Below are positions 1 to 8,435 of a stretch of 22,789 nt of DNA, piece by piece. The DNA lies in assembly GCA_002320485.1 (NCBI GenBank), contig DCKW01000030.1, forward strand, positions 1 to 22,789, given 5' to 3'. Made by a program: the position numbers and the translations under genes. Every line of letters starts with the position of its first letter. The stretch's first letter is position 1. The DNA is from Micavibrio sp. UBA1664. GTDB lineage: Bacteria; Pseudomonadota; Alphaproteobacteria; Micavibrionales; UBA1664. Below the pieces are notes generated by a model. The model worked only from the letters and a program-made list of their open reading frames with translations. It ran no database searches and was not told the origin of the DNA.

Positions 1-1
1 C

Positions 2-367
2 GATACTCCGTCCAAAGATGCTAAGATGACATCTTCAAGCATGGATGCGGAATTGCTGAGCCAATCAGCCGCCCAACTTGAGGATACGTACAACAATTGG
101 GATACAATGTTGCCGGACGAGCGGAATGCCAATATTTCCTATAACCGTAAATTGTGGATGGTATTTTTCGATGGCGTGAATACAGAATCCAGTCAGCAAC
201 CTTCCCGCCCGCCGCGTCATGGGTTGGATATCCAGTTGAATATTATCAATTTATATAATTTTATATATAAACGATCTTCGAGCATTATTGAAAAAGGCGA
301 CAAGGAAAAAATCAAAACATTGATATTCCTTAATCGCGCCGCAGCCAAGGCCATGCTTAGGTTTTAA
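2..367 (+). CDS. flaF: FlaF-like flagellin regulator, 5'-truncated by the window edge
   Basis: The reading frame is open from the window edge to a TAA at 365-367. An internal ATG at 26 exists, but the family's N-terminal segment normally extends further, so the true start is probably outside the window. The order of features fits FlaF of alphaproteobacteria: a helix ending in 'NNWD', then 'YNRKLWMVFFDG', then a hydrophobic helix 'LNIINLYNFIYKRS' and a last helix 'LIFLNRAAAKAML'. In this class FlaF works with FlbT to control flagellin synthesis and secretion; flbT and flagellin genes would be expected upstream, outside the window. The call rests on recognising the family pattern, not on a search. 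Confidence 0.75.
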   Translation, partial: DTPSKDAKMTSSSMDAELLSQSAAQLEDTYNNWDTMLPDERNANISYNRKLWMVFFDGVNTESSQQPSRPPRHGLDIQLNIINLYNFIYKRSSSIIEKGDKEKIKTLIFLNRAAAKAMLRF

Positions 368-463
368 TCAACTCTCAACAGTTTGATCAGCAATAATGAA
401 GATGTAAATGCGAAAAAGGGACGCAAGCGCATCCCTTCGGCAACCCTAACATATTTTTAAAAG

Positions 464-492
464 AAACTGGTCGTTTGCAACGATCAGTTTTT
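464..492. terminator. Bidirectional hairpin terminator between flaF and the FlaG-like gene
   Basis: A 12-bp stem (464-475 with 479-490, one G-U pair) closes a very short loop. It is followed by a T run (488-492) on the + strand and flanked by an A-rich stretch that becomes T-rich on the - strand. It lies between two convergent genes, so it can end both transcripts. A weaker hairpin (GGGA...TCCC, about 418-437) lies just upstream. Confidence 0.75.
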
Positions 493-496
493 ATAA

Positions 497-793
497 TTAT
501 GCAACATTTTCCTGCTGCTGGATTTCAGCTCTGGCCTCTGCCACAGTATACGCCTTCAATTGCGCTTCTGTCGGAATTTGCGCCTTAACGTCACCTGTCA
601 AAGGATTTCTAAACTCCAAAACGGCAACTTTCGATGCGTTATCCACACGGACATTGCGGCTGAAATAAAATCCTTCAACCTTTGGCGATGCCTCCGTTGC
701 CTTTTCGACAACGACAGGCTTAGAAACCGCTTGAACGGCAGGTTTTGTAACAGCCTGCACAGACGCTAATGTTGAATTAATTGCTTCAATCAT
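497..793 (-). CDS. Small FlaG-like protein
   Basis: This 98-residue protein has an Ala/Val/Lys-rich, probably disordered N-terminal half (residues 1-40). Its C-terminal part carries 'VAVLEFRNPLTGDVKAQIP' followed by 'TEAQLKAY', resembling the FlaG core, in which a beta-strand pair with a 'dP.TGEVIRQIP.E' motif is typical. FlaG proteins affect filament length or filament-cap function. The position next to flaF and opposite the fliF operon supports a flagellar role. An AGGGTG Shine-Dalgarno-like sequence precedes the ATG (AGGGTG, then 7 nt). Similarity is limited to the short C-terminal motif, so an unrelated small protein remains possible. Confidence 0.6.
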   Translation of the reverse strand: MIEAINSTLASVQAVTKPAVQAVSKPVVVEKATEASPKVEGFYFSRNVRVDNASKVAVLEFRNPLTGDVKAQIPTEAQLKAYTVAEARAEIQQQENVA

Positions 794-1045
794 AATAATT
801 CACCCTAAATATACTAGGTGCCCTAATACACCTACCCTATCTTTAATTTATCAAAAGCGAAGATAAAAGTCAAGTTTTTTAGATCGTTACCATATTTCAC
901 AAAATCAATATAATCAGCTTTTTAGTCTGTTTTAATTGATTCTTGGTGTTAAAAGCAGTATTCTTATATCTATGGATCTATACGGCTTAAACGGCTTCTA
1001 CCTTTATAAAACCAAAAAATCAAACGAATCAGCGGGGGAACAATT

Positions 1046-2713
1046 TTGAGTACTTTTAGTGAAACGGTCAAGAATCTGGGCCCCGCGAGGATAGCGATTC
1101 TTGGTGCCACTTTTTTCAGTTTGATTGTTTTTTTCATCTTTGTATCGGCAAAAGTATCGCAACCGGATATGGAGATTTTGTACCGTGATCTGCAAACAAC
1201 GGATTCGGCACAAGTATCCTCTCAATTGGAAGCCGCGGGAATTAGTTATTCCGTTTCAAAAGACGGGGCGCAGGTTTTTGTATCCGCCCCCGATGTTGGG
1301 CGGGCACGCATGTTGCTGGCCGAACAAGGATTGCCGAATGGCGGATCGCTTGGGTATGAAATTTTCGATAAACAATCCGGTTTCGGTACAACCAGCTTTG
1401 TCCAGAATATTAATCAGGTTCGCGCCTTGCAGGGTGAACTGGCAAAAACCATTTCCTCCCTCGACCCTGTTCAGTTTGCAAAAGTGCATATTGTTTTACC
1501 TCAACGTGAATTGTTTTCGCGCGAAAGCCGCGATGCCAGTGCCAGCGTTACGCTTAAATTAAGAAGTAACGGCCGCCTTTCGAGTGAACAGATCTACGGT
1601 ATTCAAAACCTTGTTGCCAATGCAATTCCAGATCTTAAGACCGATAATGTCACAATTATAGATACCGAGGCCAATATGCTGGCCGGCGGCAATAGCGGTA
1701 GCCCTGAATCTATGGTGGGGATGAAAGCGGAAGAAATGCGCCGATCTTATGAGAAGCGTATGACACAGGCGATTGAGGATATCTTGAGCCGTACTGTCGG
1801 ATTTAACAAAGTGCGCGCGCATGTGACTGCCGATCTGGACTTTGACAGAATTAGCACGAATGATGAAATCTACGATCCGGAAGGGCAAGTTGTTCGATCA
1901 ACGCAATCTGTTAGCGAGGATAATGTCGAACGATCCAATCAAAACAATCAGGATGTTACTGTTGAAAATAATTTACCCGGACTGGGCGATGATTTCGGCG
2001 CACAGAATGACCCGACCCTGCAAAACAACCGGTCGGAAGAAATTACCAATTATGAAATAAGCCGCACTGTCCGCAATACGGTTCGCGAAAGCGGTGAAGT
2101 GACGCGCCTCTCTGTTGCCGTCCTCGTTGATGGACGTTATACAACAAATGAAGCCGGCGAAAAAATTTACGAGCCCCGCTCGCAAGAAGAACTGGATAAA
2201 ATTGCAACGCTGGTACGATCAACGGTTGGATTTGATGAAACTCGCGGCGATACCATAGAGGTTGTCAATATGCCCTTTACCGACATGGACACTACTTTTG
2301 ATGTAGAAGAAGATTTGCTCTTTGGGTTTGAGCGCAGTGAAGTCCTTAATTTCGGTGAAATGATCATGCTTGTCGTGATGGGCTTGCTTGTGGTTCTTCT
2401 GGTTTTGCGTCCGCTGGTCAGCTCGATTGTCATGTCGCAAAAAGCTGCGATCGATCAGGCGCGTGAGGAAGCAGCCCTTCTTGCCGCAAGCGATGCGCCC
2501 GCGGCATTGGCAGGCCCCAGTGCCTATGAACAAAAGGGTGACAGCGGCGGCGGATTTAGTGGACAGGATGACGACGAAGAAGACACAATGATCGATATGC
2601 AGGCTGTAGAAGGTAAAGTGAAAGCCTCCTCTGTTAAAAAGGTGGGGGATATCGTTTCAAACCACCCCAATGAAACCGTATCGGTGATCAGAAACTGGAT
2701 GGCGCAGGAATAA
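1046..2713 (+). CDS. fliF: Flagellar MS-ring protein FliF
   Basis: FliF forms the inner-membrane MS ring that nucleates flagellar assembly and carries the switch complex. The 555-residue length is normal. Residues about 15-35 form the first membrane helix. The YscJ/FliF ring-building region follows, including 'VQFAKVHIVLPQRELF' and 'SASVTLKL', then 'QIYGIQNLVANAIPDL'. A Glu/Asn-rich periplasmic linker (about 290-340) precedes the second membrane helix at about 436-456 ('MIMLVVMGLLVVLLVLRPLV'), and the acidic cytoplasmic C-terminus ends in the FliG-binding tail. The start is TTG at 1046, chosen because a strong GGGGGAA Shine-Dalgarno lies just upstream at 1034-1040. It is the first gene of the operon; fliG starts 4 nt after its stop. 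Confidence 0.97.
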   Translation: MSTFSETVKNLGPARIAILGATFFSLIVFFIFVSAKVSQPDMEILYRDLQTTDSAQVSSQLEAAGISYSVSKDGAQVFVSAPDVGRARMLLAEQGLPNGGSLGYEIFDKQSGFGTTSFVQNINQVRALQGELAKTISSLDPVQFAKVHIVLPQRELFSRESRDASASVTLKLRSNGRLSSEQIYGIQNLVANAIPDLKTDNVTIIDTEANMLAGGNSGSPESMVGMKAEEMRRSYEKRMTQAIEDILSRTVGFNKVRAHVTADLDFDRISTNDEIYDPEGQVVRSTQSVSEDNVERSNQNNQDVTVENNLPGLGDDFGAQNDPTLQNNRSEEITNYEISRTVRNTVRESGEVTRLSVAVLVDGRYTTNEAGEKIYEPRSQEELDKIATLVRSTVGFDETRGDTIEVVNMPFTDMDTTFDVEEDLLFGFERSEVLNFGEMIMLVVMGLLVVLLVLRPLVSSIVMSQKAAIDQAREEAALLAASDAPAALAGPSAYEQKGDSGGGFSGQDDDEEDTMIDMQAVEGKVKASSVKKVGDIVSNHPNETVSVIRNWMAQE

Positions 2714-2717
2714 TAAT

Positions 2718-3740
2718 ATGGCAGTACGCGTTCGCGAGGATTACAGAACATTAACCGGCACAGAGAAAGCCGCCATTTTCCTTTTGTCCGTGGGCGAGGA
2801 ACATACCGCCCGCCTGTTTGAATATATGGATGACGAGGAAATTCTTGAAATATCACAAACCATGTCCAATTTAGGAAAGGTGAATTCAACGATTGTCGAA
2901 CGCCTGTTTGTCGATTTTGCCGAGCAAATGTCATCGACCGGTTCACTCATCGGGACTATGGATTCGACCGAACGCTTGCTTGCCAAAGTTATGGGCAAGG
3001 ACAAGGTCGACGCAATTATGGAGGAAATCCGCGGGCCTGCCGGACGGACCATGTGGGAAAAACTCGGCAATGTGAACGAGGAAATTCTTGCATCCTTCCT
3101 GCAAAAGGAATATCCGCAAACCGTTTCCGTCGTTTTAACAAAAATTGCTCCCGATCATGCCGCCAAGGTTCTTGCCATGCTGCCTGAGGGTTTTGCGATG
3201 GAGGTTATTAACCGCATGTTGAAAATGGAAGCGGTCCAAAAAGAGGTTTTGGAAGATATTGAAAAAACCCTGCGTACAGAATTCATGTCCAACCTTGCCA
3301 AAACCCAACGCCGCGACAGTCATGAAATGATGGCGGAAATTTTCAACTGTCTTGACCGCACCGCGGAACAGCGTTTTATGGAAGGTTTGGAAGAGCAGGA
3401 ACCCGAAGCCGCCGAAAAAATCCGCAGCCTGATGTTCACATTCGAAGATCTTACCCGTCTGGATCCGACATCTATTCAGGCCGTTATACGCGCCGCCGAC
3501 AAGGATAAATTGCCAACCGCCCTTAAAGGGGCCACCGATGCTGTCAAAGACTTGTTTTTCTCCAACATGTCGGAGCGGGCGGCCAAAATCCTTAAAGAGG
3601 ATATTGCCGCGATGGGCCCCGTCAAACTGAAGGATGTGGAAGAAGCGCAAATGGCAATCGTCAACGTCACCAAAGATTTGGAAGCCCGTGGCGAGGTTCA
3701 GATTGCAGGCGACAGCGAAGAAGACCAACTGATTTACTAA
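2718..3740 (+). CDS. fliG: Flagellar motor switch protein FliG
   Basis: FliG sits on the cytoplasmic face of the MS ring and takes torque from the stator. The 340-residue protein has the usual three parts. The N-domain that binds FliF begins 'TGTEKAAIFLLSVGEEHTARLF'. The middle domain carries the EHPQ-type motif as 'KEYPQTVSVVLTKI' (about 129-142). The C-domain begins 'MFTFEDLTRLDPTSIQAVIR'. In the torque helix the charged residues known to matter in E. coli are retained: Lys in 'ALKGA', Arg in 'SERAAK', and the acidic pair as Glu-Asp in 'LKEDI' instead of Asp-Asp. It is packed 4 nt after fliF and 21 nt before fliH. Confidence 0.97.
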   Translation: MAVRVREDYRTLTGTEKAAIFLLSVGEEHTARLFEYMDDEEILEISQTMSNLGKVNSTIVERLFVDFAEQMSSTGSLIGTMDSTERLLAKVMGKDKVDAIMEEIRGPAGRTMWEKLGNVNEEILASFLQKEYPQTVSVVLTKIAPDHAAKVLAMLPEGFAMEVINRMLKMEAVQKEVLEDIEKTLRTEFMSNLAKTQRRDSHEMMAEIFNCLDRTAEQRFMEGLEEQEPEAAEKIRSLMFTFEDLTRLDPTSIQAVIRAADKDKLPTALKGATDAVKDLFFSNMSERAAKILKEDIAAMGPVKLKDVEEAQMAIVNVTKDLEARGEVQIAGDSEEDQLIY

Positions 3741-3761
3741 AACACAGTATATTTATACATT

Positions 3762-4451
3762 ATGAGCGATAACAATAAGAAGTTTTTCTTCGATCTGCAT
3801 GACTTTCAAAAGGAGGCCGATCAGGAAAAGGAAAAACGGAAAGCAAAAGCCCCTCCCCCGCCATCATTTTCCCTTGAGGATATGGAGGCCGCCCGTCATG
3901 CTGCCCTTGCAAAAGGTAAGGACGAAGGAATTCAGCTGGCAAAAGATTCGATTGAACAGCAAACGGAACTTGTCGTTCAGTCACTAGCCGATCAGATCAG
4001 AACTCTGGAATTAGCCGAGGAGCAAAGATACGCCGCCTACCTGGACCAAACAGTTGCCATCAGTTACAAAGCGCTTGAAAAAATACTGCCCGGTTTGCTG
4101 GAAGTTGCAAAAATTGATTTAATTAAACAGGCGTTAAACGATTTTTACTTGCAAACATCGGCCAAGGGCAATCTTACCCTCTTCATTCATCCCTCGATGC
4201 GGGACGCCATGGAACGGCATGCAAAATCATTAAGCGCAACACTTTCTGTTGAGGAGGATGAGCGTATGTCGCCTGCTCAGGCGCGGATAGAATGGACGAA
4301 TGGGGCCTTTGAATTTACACCTGATCTACTAATGGAACAAATCTTGCAAACCTTGCAAGGACGATTATCAGAAAACGACCAAATACTGGACGACAATCAA
4401 AAAAACCCGCATACTGATGAAGAAAACAGAGACAAAGAGCAGGATTTGTAA
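3762..4451 (+). CDS. fliH: Flagellar assembly protein FliH (FlbE-like)
   Basis: FliH binds and regulates the export ATPase FliI and anchors it at the C-ring. In this 229-residue protein a Lys/Glu-rich N-terminus leads into a long amphipathic region with 'AALAKGKDEGIQLAKDS', the G-x3-G spaced helix type seen in FliH. A C-terminal domain (about 90-210) with 'LIKQALNDFYLQ' and 'LFIHPSMRDAME' follows. The tail is highly charged. Identification leans on operon position between fliG and fliN (flbE in Caulobacter) as well as on sequence, because FliH is poorly conserved. No clear Shine-Dalgarno precedes the ATG. The stop is 3 nt before fliN. Confidence 0.85.
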   Translation: MSDNNKKFFFDLHDFQKEADQEKEKRKAKAPPPPSFSLEDMEAARHAALAKGKDEGIQLAKDSIEQQTELVVQSLADQIRTLELAEEQRYAAYLDQTVAISYKALEKILPGLLEVAKIDLIKQALNDFYLQTSAKGNLTLFIHPSMRDAMERHAKSLSATLSVEEDERMSPAQARIEWTNGAFEFTPDLLMEQILQTLQGRLSENDQILDDNQKNPHTDEENRDKEQDL

Positions 4452-4454
4452 ACT

Positions 4455-4874
4455 ATGAGCGAAGACAAAACGGAAGAAGATAATATCGAAATGACTGATC
4501 ATGTCGAAGATCAGGACGACAGCGAAACCGCTACGGGAGCGGCCTCCGGCGGTATGAATCTTGAGGATATGAATTCTGCCAATCACAACGAAGATGATGA
4601 TGAAGAGTTTCCTCTTGGCGAGCCGATGGCAAAGGATGTGGAGGCCATTTACGATATTCCTGTACAGATTTCCGCTGTTTTAGGACGCTCCACCATGCAG
4701 GTCAGTCAGCTGCTGAAACTTGGGCGTGGTGCGGTTGTTGAACTTGACCGCAAAGTCGGTGAGGCTATCGATATCTATGTCAACAATAGATTGGTTGCAC
4801 GCGGCGAGGTTGTTGTTGTCGAGGATAAGCTCGGCGTCACCATGACAGAAATCGTAAAATCCGATCGAAACTAA
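4455..4874 (+). CDS. fliN: Flagellar motor switch protein FliN, with acidic N-terminal extension
   Basis: FliN forms the lower part of the C-ring and takes part in switching and export. Residues about 61-139 are a complete SpoA/FliN domain: 'DIPVQISAVLGRSTMQVSQ', then 'LLKLGRGAVVELDRKVGEA' and 'IDIYVNNRLVARGEVVVVED', ending in 'LGVTMTEI'. The first 60 residues are very acidic (many Asp/Glu, with a D/E run near residue 50) and look disordered, as is common for FliN N-termini. The stop codon overlaps the start of motA in a TAATG arrangement (4872-4876), which indicates translational coupling. Confidence 0.96.
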   Translation: MSEDKTEEDNIEMTDHVEDQDDSETATGAASGGMNLEDMNSANHNEDDDEEFPLGEPMAKDVEAIYDIPVQISAVLGRSTMQVSQLLKLGRGAVVELDRKVGEAIDIYVNNRLVARGEVVVVEDKLGVTMTEIVKSDRN

Positions 4875-5725
4875 TGGCTTCAAGACCCGAACCAAACCTG
4901 ACCTCCTCAACGGATGCTCCCGCTCTGAAATTATCGATCACGCCACCGCAGGCAAAAATTGATTTTCCAACCATTTTAGGGCTTTTAATTGCATTTTGCC
5001 TCATCGGGGCGGCATTGGTGTTTGGCGGGTCTATTTCCTCTTTCTTCAACGTTCCGGCCATGTTCATTGTGATCGGCGGAACAATTGCCGTGACAAGTAT
5101 CGCCTATCGCTCCGAAGATTTGGCCAAGGCGTGGTCTATTTTAAAGGCATCGATGTTTTACCACATCCGCAGCCCGAAAATTCTGGCAACCCAACTCATG
5201 GATGTTGCCGTTTTAGCGAAACAAAAAGGTGTACTCGCCCTCTCACAACAGGAAGACGAACTTAACAAGGACCCTTATATTGCCTTTGCCATGCGGTATA
5301 TCACCGACGGTTTCAAGACGGAAGATGTCCTCCAGATATTAACCCACGATATGGATTCCCTGATTGACCGTCATAAAACAGGGGCCAGCATCATTCGCCG
5401 CGCCTCCGAAGTTGCGCCTGCCATGGGATTGATCGGGACGCTGGTCGGACTTGTGCAGATGTTGTCACAATTGAACGACCCCTCTTCTATCGGGCCTGCC
5501 ATGGCTGTCGCCTTGCTGACGACCTTTTACGGGGCAATTTTAGGAACGGTTATATTGGCCCCGATGGCGGCCAAACTGGAACGTAATGCCTCACTCGACA
5601 TTATGATGAAGGATCTGATTATTTCGGCGTCCGTATCCATTGCCAAAATGGAAAGTCCACGAAAACTGGAAACGGTTTTAAACGCCGCCCTTCCCCCCGA
5701 CCAAAAAATAATCTACTTTAAATAA
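4874..5725 (+). CDS. motA: Flagellar stator protein MotA/PomA family
   Basis: MotA makes up the outer five-fold part of the ion-driven stator that turns FliG. The 283-residue protein has a 35-residue hydrophilic N-terminal extension, then membrane helices at about 36-55 ('ILGLLIAFCLIGAALVFGGS') and 56-75. After a large cytoplasmic loop come two further helices, with the conserved prolines in 'EVAPAMGLIGTLVGLVQML' and 'VILAPMAAKL'. The stretch 'DPSSIGPAMAVALLTTFYGA' resembles sodium-type PomA closely, but the ion cannot be decided from this alone. No motB/pomB lies next to it; the next gene is flbD. It is translationally coupled to fliN. Confidence 0.94.
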   Translation: MASRPEPNLTSSTDAPALKLSITPPQAKIDFPTILGLLIAFCLIGAALVFGGSISSFFNVPAMFIVIGGTIAVTSIAYRSEDLAKAWSILKASMFYHIRSPKILATQLMDVAVLAKQKGVLALSQQEDELNKDPYIAFAMRYITDGFKTEDVLQILTHDMDSLIDRHKTGASIIRRASEVAPAMGLIGTLVGLVQMLSQLNDPSSIGPAMAVALLTTFYGAILGTVILAPMAAKLERNASLDIMMKDLIISASVSIAKMESPRKLETVLNAALPPDQKIIYFK

Positions 5726-5787
5726 AGATTTAAACACCGTAATCGCGTAAAACCGCTACGGTAAGATATGAAAGAACATATATAAGC

Positions 5788-7080
5788 ATGCGTTTAATGA
5801 TTGTCGGTCATCTTGAAGGCTATATTTCAACAGCTGGTAAAATTGCTCTCCAGCGAGGGGCAAAAGTCATCCATTGCGAGGATATTGAGGAGGCATTAGG
5901 TGCCCTTCGCACGGGCAAGGGCGCGGATGTTATAATGATTGATGTTAAATTGAACATCGCTAAATTTATTCAAAATCTCGAGGCCGAACGCTTTTCTACG
6001 CCCGTTGTGGCTTGCGGAATCGGTACCGATACCCCCTCTGCGGTAAAGGCCATTCAGGCGGGCGCAAAGGAATATGTCCCCTTGCCACCTGATGCGGACT
6101 TGATCGCGGCAGTGTTGGAGGCCGTAACCGAAGATAGCAAAACCATGATTGCCAATGATCCGGCGATGAAAAAACTGCTGCAACTGGCGGATAAATTCGC
6201 CCCGTCCGAGGCAACCGTTTTTATCACAGGGGAAAGCGGTACCGGTAAAGAGGTGATGTCGCGCCATATCCATGAAAAATCCAAACGCGCCCACGGGCCG
6301 TTTATCGCCATTAACTGCGCTGCCATCCCTGAAAACCTGCTGGAATCTGAATTATTTGGGCACGAGAAAGGCGCCTTTACAGGGGCTGTCGCCCGCAAAC
6401 TGGGTAAGTTCGAGGAAGCGACGGGCGGTACAATTCTGCTGGACGAGATTTCGGAAATGCACCCCTCGCTTCAGGCAAAGATGTTGCGTGCCCTACAGGA
6501 GCGGATGATCGACCGCGTCGGGGGCAAAGCGCCCGTTAAAGTCGACGTTCGCGTGATTGCCACATCTAACCGCGATATGCAGAAGTTTGTTAATGACGGC
6601 TCCTTCCGTGAGGATTTGTATTTCCGCTTGAATGTCGCCCCGTTGCACCTTCCCGCTTTACGTGACAGACCCGAAGATATCACGCCTTTAGCACAGTTTT
6701 TTGCCGATAAATATGCGGACGTTAACGGCGTGACAAAAAAGAAACTGTCGAATGAGGCGATAAAGAAGGTTCAATCCTCAAAATGGCGAGGAAACGTGCG
6801 GGAATTGGAAAACACGATGCACCGCGCAATCTTGATTTCTGTTGAAGACGAGATCGAGGCTGAGGCCATTCACTTGTCCGATGCACCCGCACCTGTAAAG
6901 GAGGAAACCTCACAAACAGCGGAAGGCGGCACATTGGCAGACATGGAAAAGGAGATGATTTTAAACACGCTTGACCAGACATTGGGCAATCGCACGCATG
7001 CGGCAAAAATATTGGGAATTTCCATCCGCACGCTCAGAAACAAACTACAGCAATATAATATCGACCGCGAAGCGTCCTAA
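5788..7080 (+). CDS. flbD: FlbD-type sigma-54-dependent flagellar regulator
   Basis: FlbD is an enhancer-binding protein that opens sigma-54 promoters of late flagellar genes and represses some early ones. Residues 1-115 are a receiver-like domain. It keeps an Asp at about residue 52 ('VIMIDVKL') but lacks the acidic pair at the end of the first strand ('MIVGHLEG'). The AAA+ domain follows, with Walker A 'GESGTGKE' (about 148-155), the sigma-54 contact loop 'GAFTGA' (about 195-200), Walker B 'GGTILLDEISE' and the arginine-containing 'REDLYFRLNV'. A Fis-type helix-turn-helix ends the protein ('NRTHAAKILGISIRTLRNKL'). Its stop overlaps the stop of the convergent MFS gene. Confidence 0.95.
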   Translation: MRLMIVGHLEGYISTAGKIALQRGAKVIHCEDIEEALGALRTGKGADVIMIDVKLNIAKFIQNLEAERFSTPVVACGIGTDTPSAVKAIQAGAKEYVPLPPDADLIAAVLEAVTEDSKTMIANDPAMKKLLQLADKFAPSEATVFITGESGTGKEVMSRHIHEKSKRAHGPFIAINCAAIPENLLESELFGHEKGAFTGAVARKLGKFEEATGGTILLDEISEMHPSLQAKMLRALQERMIDRVGGKAPVKVDVRVIATSNRDMQKFVNDGSFREDLYFRLNVAPLHLPALRDRPEDITPLAQFFADKYADVNGVTKKKLSNEAIKKVQSSKWRGNVRELENTMHRAILISVEDEIEAEAIHLSDAPAPVKEETSQTAEGGTLADMEKEMILNTLDQTLGNRTHAAKILGISIRTLRNKLQQYNIDREAS

Positions 7081-8351
7081 ATACTCGGTTTTTTGGACGA
7101 TGAGACCTCTTCCAACGCTTCGTCATCTGCGGCAATTAGAACCGCAGATCCACGCGCCGGCATAATAATTGAATCGCCTTGTTCTGCCAAAGGAACGGAT
7201 TTTACTTTCATGCTTCTATAAATACCGAATGCGCCAATCGCCAAGAATACCAAAACAAGAATTGCAACGAATCCGTTTACGCCGAATATCTGCATAATCA
7301 ATGTAACGGATAATGGCCCAACAACGGCCCCTGCCCCGTTCATGAGCAGCATTGTACCACTGGCAGCGACAAATTGTGCAGGCTCCAAACGGTCATTAAC
7401 ATGACTGATGCATTGTCCATAAATGGGAAGACTTGCGCCACCTAACAAAGCCATGACGCAAAACAAAATCCATATCTGCATTGTTGAAACAATAAATAAT
7501 AAGGCCGTAAACACAGCGGAGGCAAAGGCCAAAACGATAATTACTTTTCGCCGATCCATAATATCAGACACATGCGCAACCGGCATCTGACATATAACAC
7601 AGCCGATCAGAAATGCCGCCATAAACCCGGATATAGAGGCGTTAGATAGTCCTATTTCTAATGCAAATACGGGCCCGATGGCAAAGATACAGGCACTGCA
7701 AAATCCTGCCAGTGTCACCCCGAAAATACCGAGCGGAGAACTCTTCCAAATATTCTTGATACTGATGGTTTCGTTCACACTGAAATCTGGTGCCGGACGC
7801 TTAATCAAAGATATCGGCAATAAAGCTAATGATACAAGAATTGAGATAATTACAAATAATTCGATATCATCAGGACTGGCAAGGTTTAACAGTCCCTGTC
7901 CCAACGCCATACCAAGATAAGTGACAACCATATAAACGCCGAGGATTTTTCCGCGTGTTTCATTCGATGATGCATCATTGAGCCAACTTTCAACCACTAG
8001 GAATAAACCGGCATAGGAAAAACCTGTAAAAATACGGATGAGCGTCCATGATATAGGCTCCACAATAATTCCGTGGACTAAAACTGTAGTGGACGCCAAC
8101 GAAGCCAAACCTGCAAAAACGCGAATATGCCCGACAGATGAAATAATTCTTGGAATGTAGAAAGATCCAAGAAAGAAACCAACATAATAGGCAGACATAA
8201 TCACACCCGTGGTCATAACTGAAAACCCTTCTATTGTGGCGCGCACACCCAAAAGGGTTCCCTGAAGACCGTTACCGATCATCATCATTGCGATACCAAA
8301 AAACAAGGGCCAAGTTTTTGCAATAGTCTGTCTCATAATGGGGCAATCCAT
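7077..8351 (-). CDS. Major facilitator superfamily transporter (YcaD-like)
   Basis: This 424-residue protein has about twelve hydrophobic segments in the 6+6 arrangement of MFS carriers. Segment 4-5 holds 'RIFTGFSYAGLFLVVESWLN', a signature I associate with YcaD-type MFS proteins. The central loop contains 'SLIKRPAPDFS', and the second half repeats the pattern ('DIMDRRKVIIVLAFAS'). The substrate is unknown. ATG at 8351 gives the longest form; a second ATG at 8336 (MRQTIAKTW) has a GGA about 12 nt upstream and may be the real start. It lies 84 nt downstream of sppA on the same strand and converges on flbD with overlapping stop codons. Confidence 0.9.
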   Translation of the reverse strand: MDCPIMRQTIAKTWPLFFGIAMMMIGNGLQGTLLGVRATIEGFSVMTTGVIMSAYYVGFFLGSFYIPRIISSVGHIRVFAGLASLASTTVLVHGIIVEPISWTLIRIFTGFSYAGLFLVVESWLNDASSNETRGKILGVYMVVTYLGMALGQGLLNLASPDDIELFVIISILVSLALLPISLIKRPAPDFSVNETISIKNIWKSSPLGIFGVTLAGFCSACIFAIGPVFALEIGLSNASISGFMAAFLIGCVICQMPVAHVSDIMDRRKVIIVLAFASAVFTALLFIVSTMQIWILFCVMALLGGASLPIYGQCISHVNDRLEPAQFVAASGTMLLMNGAGAVVGPLSVTLIMQIFGVNGFVAILVLVFLAIGAFGIYRSMKVKSVPLAEQGDSIIMPARGSAVLIAADDEALEEVSSSKKPSI

Positions 8352-8435
8352 ATCAGATTTTTTTAACGCGGGAAATGCGATTTTTTACATTTTTGTAATT
8401 TTCTTACCGTTCTTTTTCATTCCCATTATGTGTTT

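Noticed and set aside
816..833. Short inverted repeat AGGTG...CACCT and repeated CCCTAA words upstream of the FlaG-like gene
   Set aside because: The arms are only 5 bp and the loop 8 nt; there is too little to call an operator.
794..1045. Sigma-54 (GG-N10-GC) or CtrA promoter in front of fliF
   Set aside because: Candidate GG...GC pairs are spaced 8 or 9 nt, not 10, and no TTAA pair is 7 nt apart.
3135..3728. A 197-aa - strand ORF opposite fliG
   Set aside because: It is antisense to a fully conserved gene; the composition (Phe/His/Gly-rich) is what codon-biased antisense reading gives.
8385..8398. TTACA-TTTT-TGTAA hairpin between sppA and the MFS gene
   Set aside because: It is a five-bp, AT-rich stem; too weak to call a terminator, though it lies in the right place.
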